From an uncultured Clostridia bacterium (lineage in GTDB: Bacteria; Bacillota_A; Clostridia; Oscillospirales; Oscillospiraceae): a stretch of 6,320 bases of DNA. Positions 6,160-6,320 of this stretch are shown one piece after another (within the stretch, counting starts at the first letter, position 1; every line of letters starts with the position of its first letter). A program made the translations under genes and the position numbers. The stretch covers positions 1 through 6,320 of the forward strand of contig CAMJQX010000098.1 in NCBI GenBank assembly GCA_946408145.1. The letters run 5' to 3'. The notes beneath the pieces were generated by a model that ran no database searches, had not been told where the DNA came from, and was given only the letters and a program-made list of their open reading frames with translations.

Positions 6160-6320
6160 TACTTCGTTACCGCCCGCTTGAGGATCCCGCCGGTCTTCTT
6201 GACGAGATTCGCCGCGGCCTTGATGGGCATGGTCTCATAGGTGCCGGCGTGCCAGTCGCGGACCTTCTTGAGGTGGATGGCGTCGAACTTGCAGCGGGTG
6301 GTGCAGATGCCGCAGCCGAT
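6159..6320 (-). CDS. C-terminal end of a [4Fe-4S] ferredoxin-domain oxidoreductase (partial)
   Basis: I translated the last 53 codons by hand from the window edge; the stop is TAA at 6161-6159. The fragment begins IGCGICTTRCKFDAIHLKKV, three of the four cysteines of a CxxCxxCxxxC iron-sulfur motif (the first would lie just outside). There is no proline after the last cysteine, unlike bacterial 2[4Fe-4S] ferredoxins. It then has a basic tail ending KTGGILKRAVTK. This wording reminds me of the C-terminal ferredoxin domain of clostridial FAD-dependent, glutamate-synthase-beta-like oxidoreductases, but the catalytic part is not in the window. It overlaps hypA by one base, so the two are cotranscribed. 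Confidence 0.7.
   Translation of the reverse strand: MGCGICTTRCKFDAIHLKKVRDWHAGTYETMPIKAAANLVKKTGGILKRAVTK

Noticed and set aside
5794..6240. Plus-strand open frame opposite hypA
   Set aside because: It is a shadow of hypA, whose MHE start and two CxxC pairs are unmistakable.

Overview
The window looks like chromosomal DNA from a GC-rich, anaerobic Bacillota (Clostridia). An Oscillospirales-like gut lineage is my inference. The support is strong AGGAGG-type ribosome binding sites before the transporter genes, short Clostridia-style signal peptide wording, high G/C at third codon positions, and a hypA/ferredoxin-type redox gene pair. Every real gene I can support lies on the minus strand, so the biological order runs from high to low coordinates.

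First unit (6320 to about 5738): the C-terminal end of a [4Fe-4S] oxidoreductase, cut by the window edge, overlaps by one base (TAATG) with hypA, a complete nickel-metallochaperone gene. A perfect 14-bp hairpin followed by a T-run ends this unit.

Second unit (about 5682 to 1, continuing off the window): a peptide/nickel-family (Opp/Dpp) ABC importer operon. A good sigma-A-like promoter (TTGCAC-17-TAAAAT, extended -10) is surrounded by three small dyads that could be operators. A leader of about 160 nt precedes the solute-binding protein (oppA-like, 623 aa). Next comes a 206-bp gap holding two strong hairpins, one of them a perfect 22-bp inverted repeat. Then follow oppB, an enlarged oppC, and the first 170 codons of oppD, tightly packed with 13-nt gaps.

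The outstanding feature is the oppC product. It is 608 aa, about twice the usual length, because a complete seven-repeat RCC1-type beta-propeller (about residues 104-378) is inserted in the loop between transmembrane helices 1 and 2. The topology of the family puts this loop outside the cytoplasm. The permease core resumes directly after the seventh repeat at the conserved GTDxxGRDV segment. The companion binding protein has a signal peptide but no lipobox, so an extracellular propeller that docks an otherwise unanchored binding protein, or captures ligand, is an attractive though untested idea.

The 348 bp between hypA and oppA hold the terminator, promoter and leader. The 206 bp between oppA and oppB hold the two hairpins and the oppB ribosome binding site. 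No RNA genes, CRISPR arrays, insertion sequences or plus-strand genes are supported.
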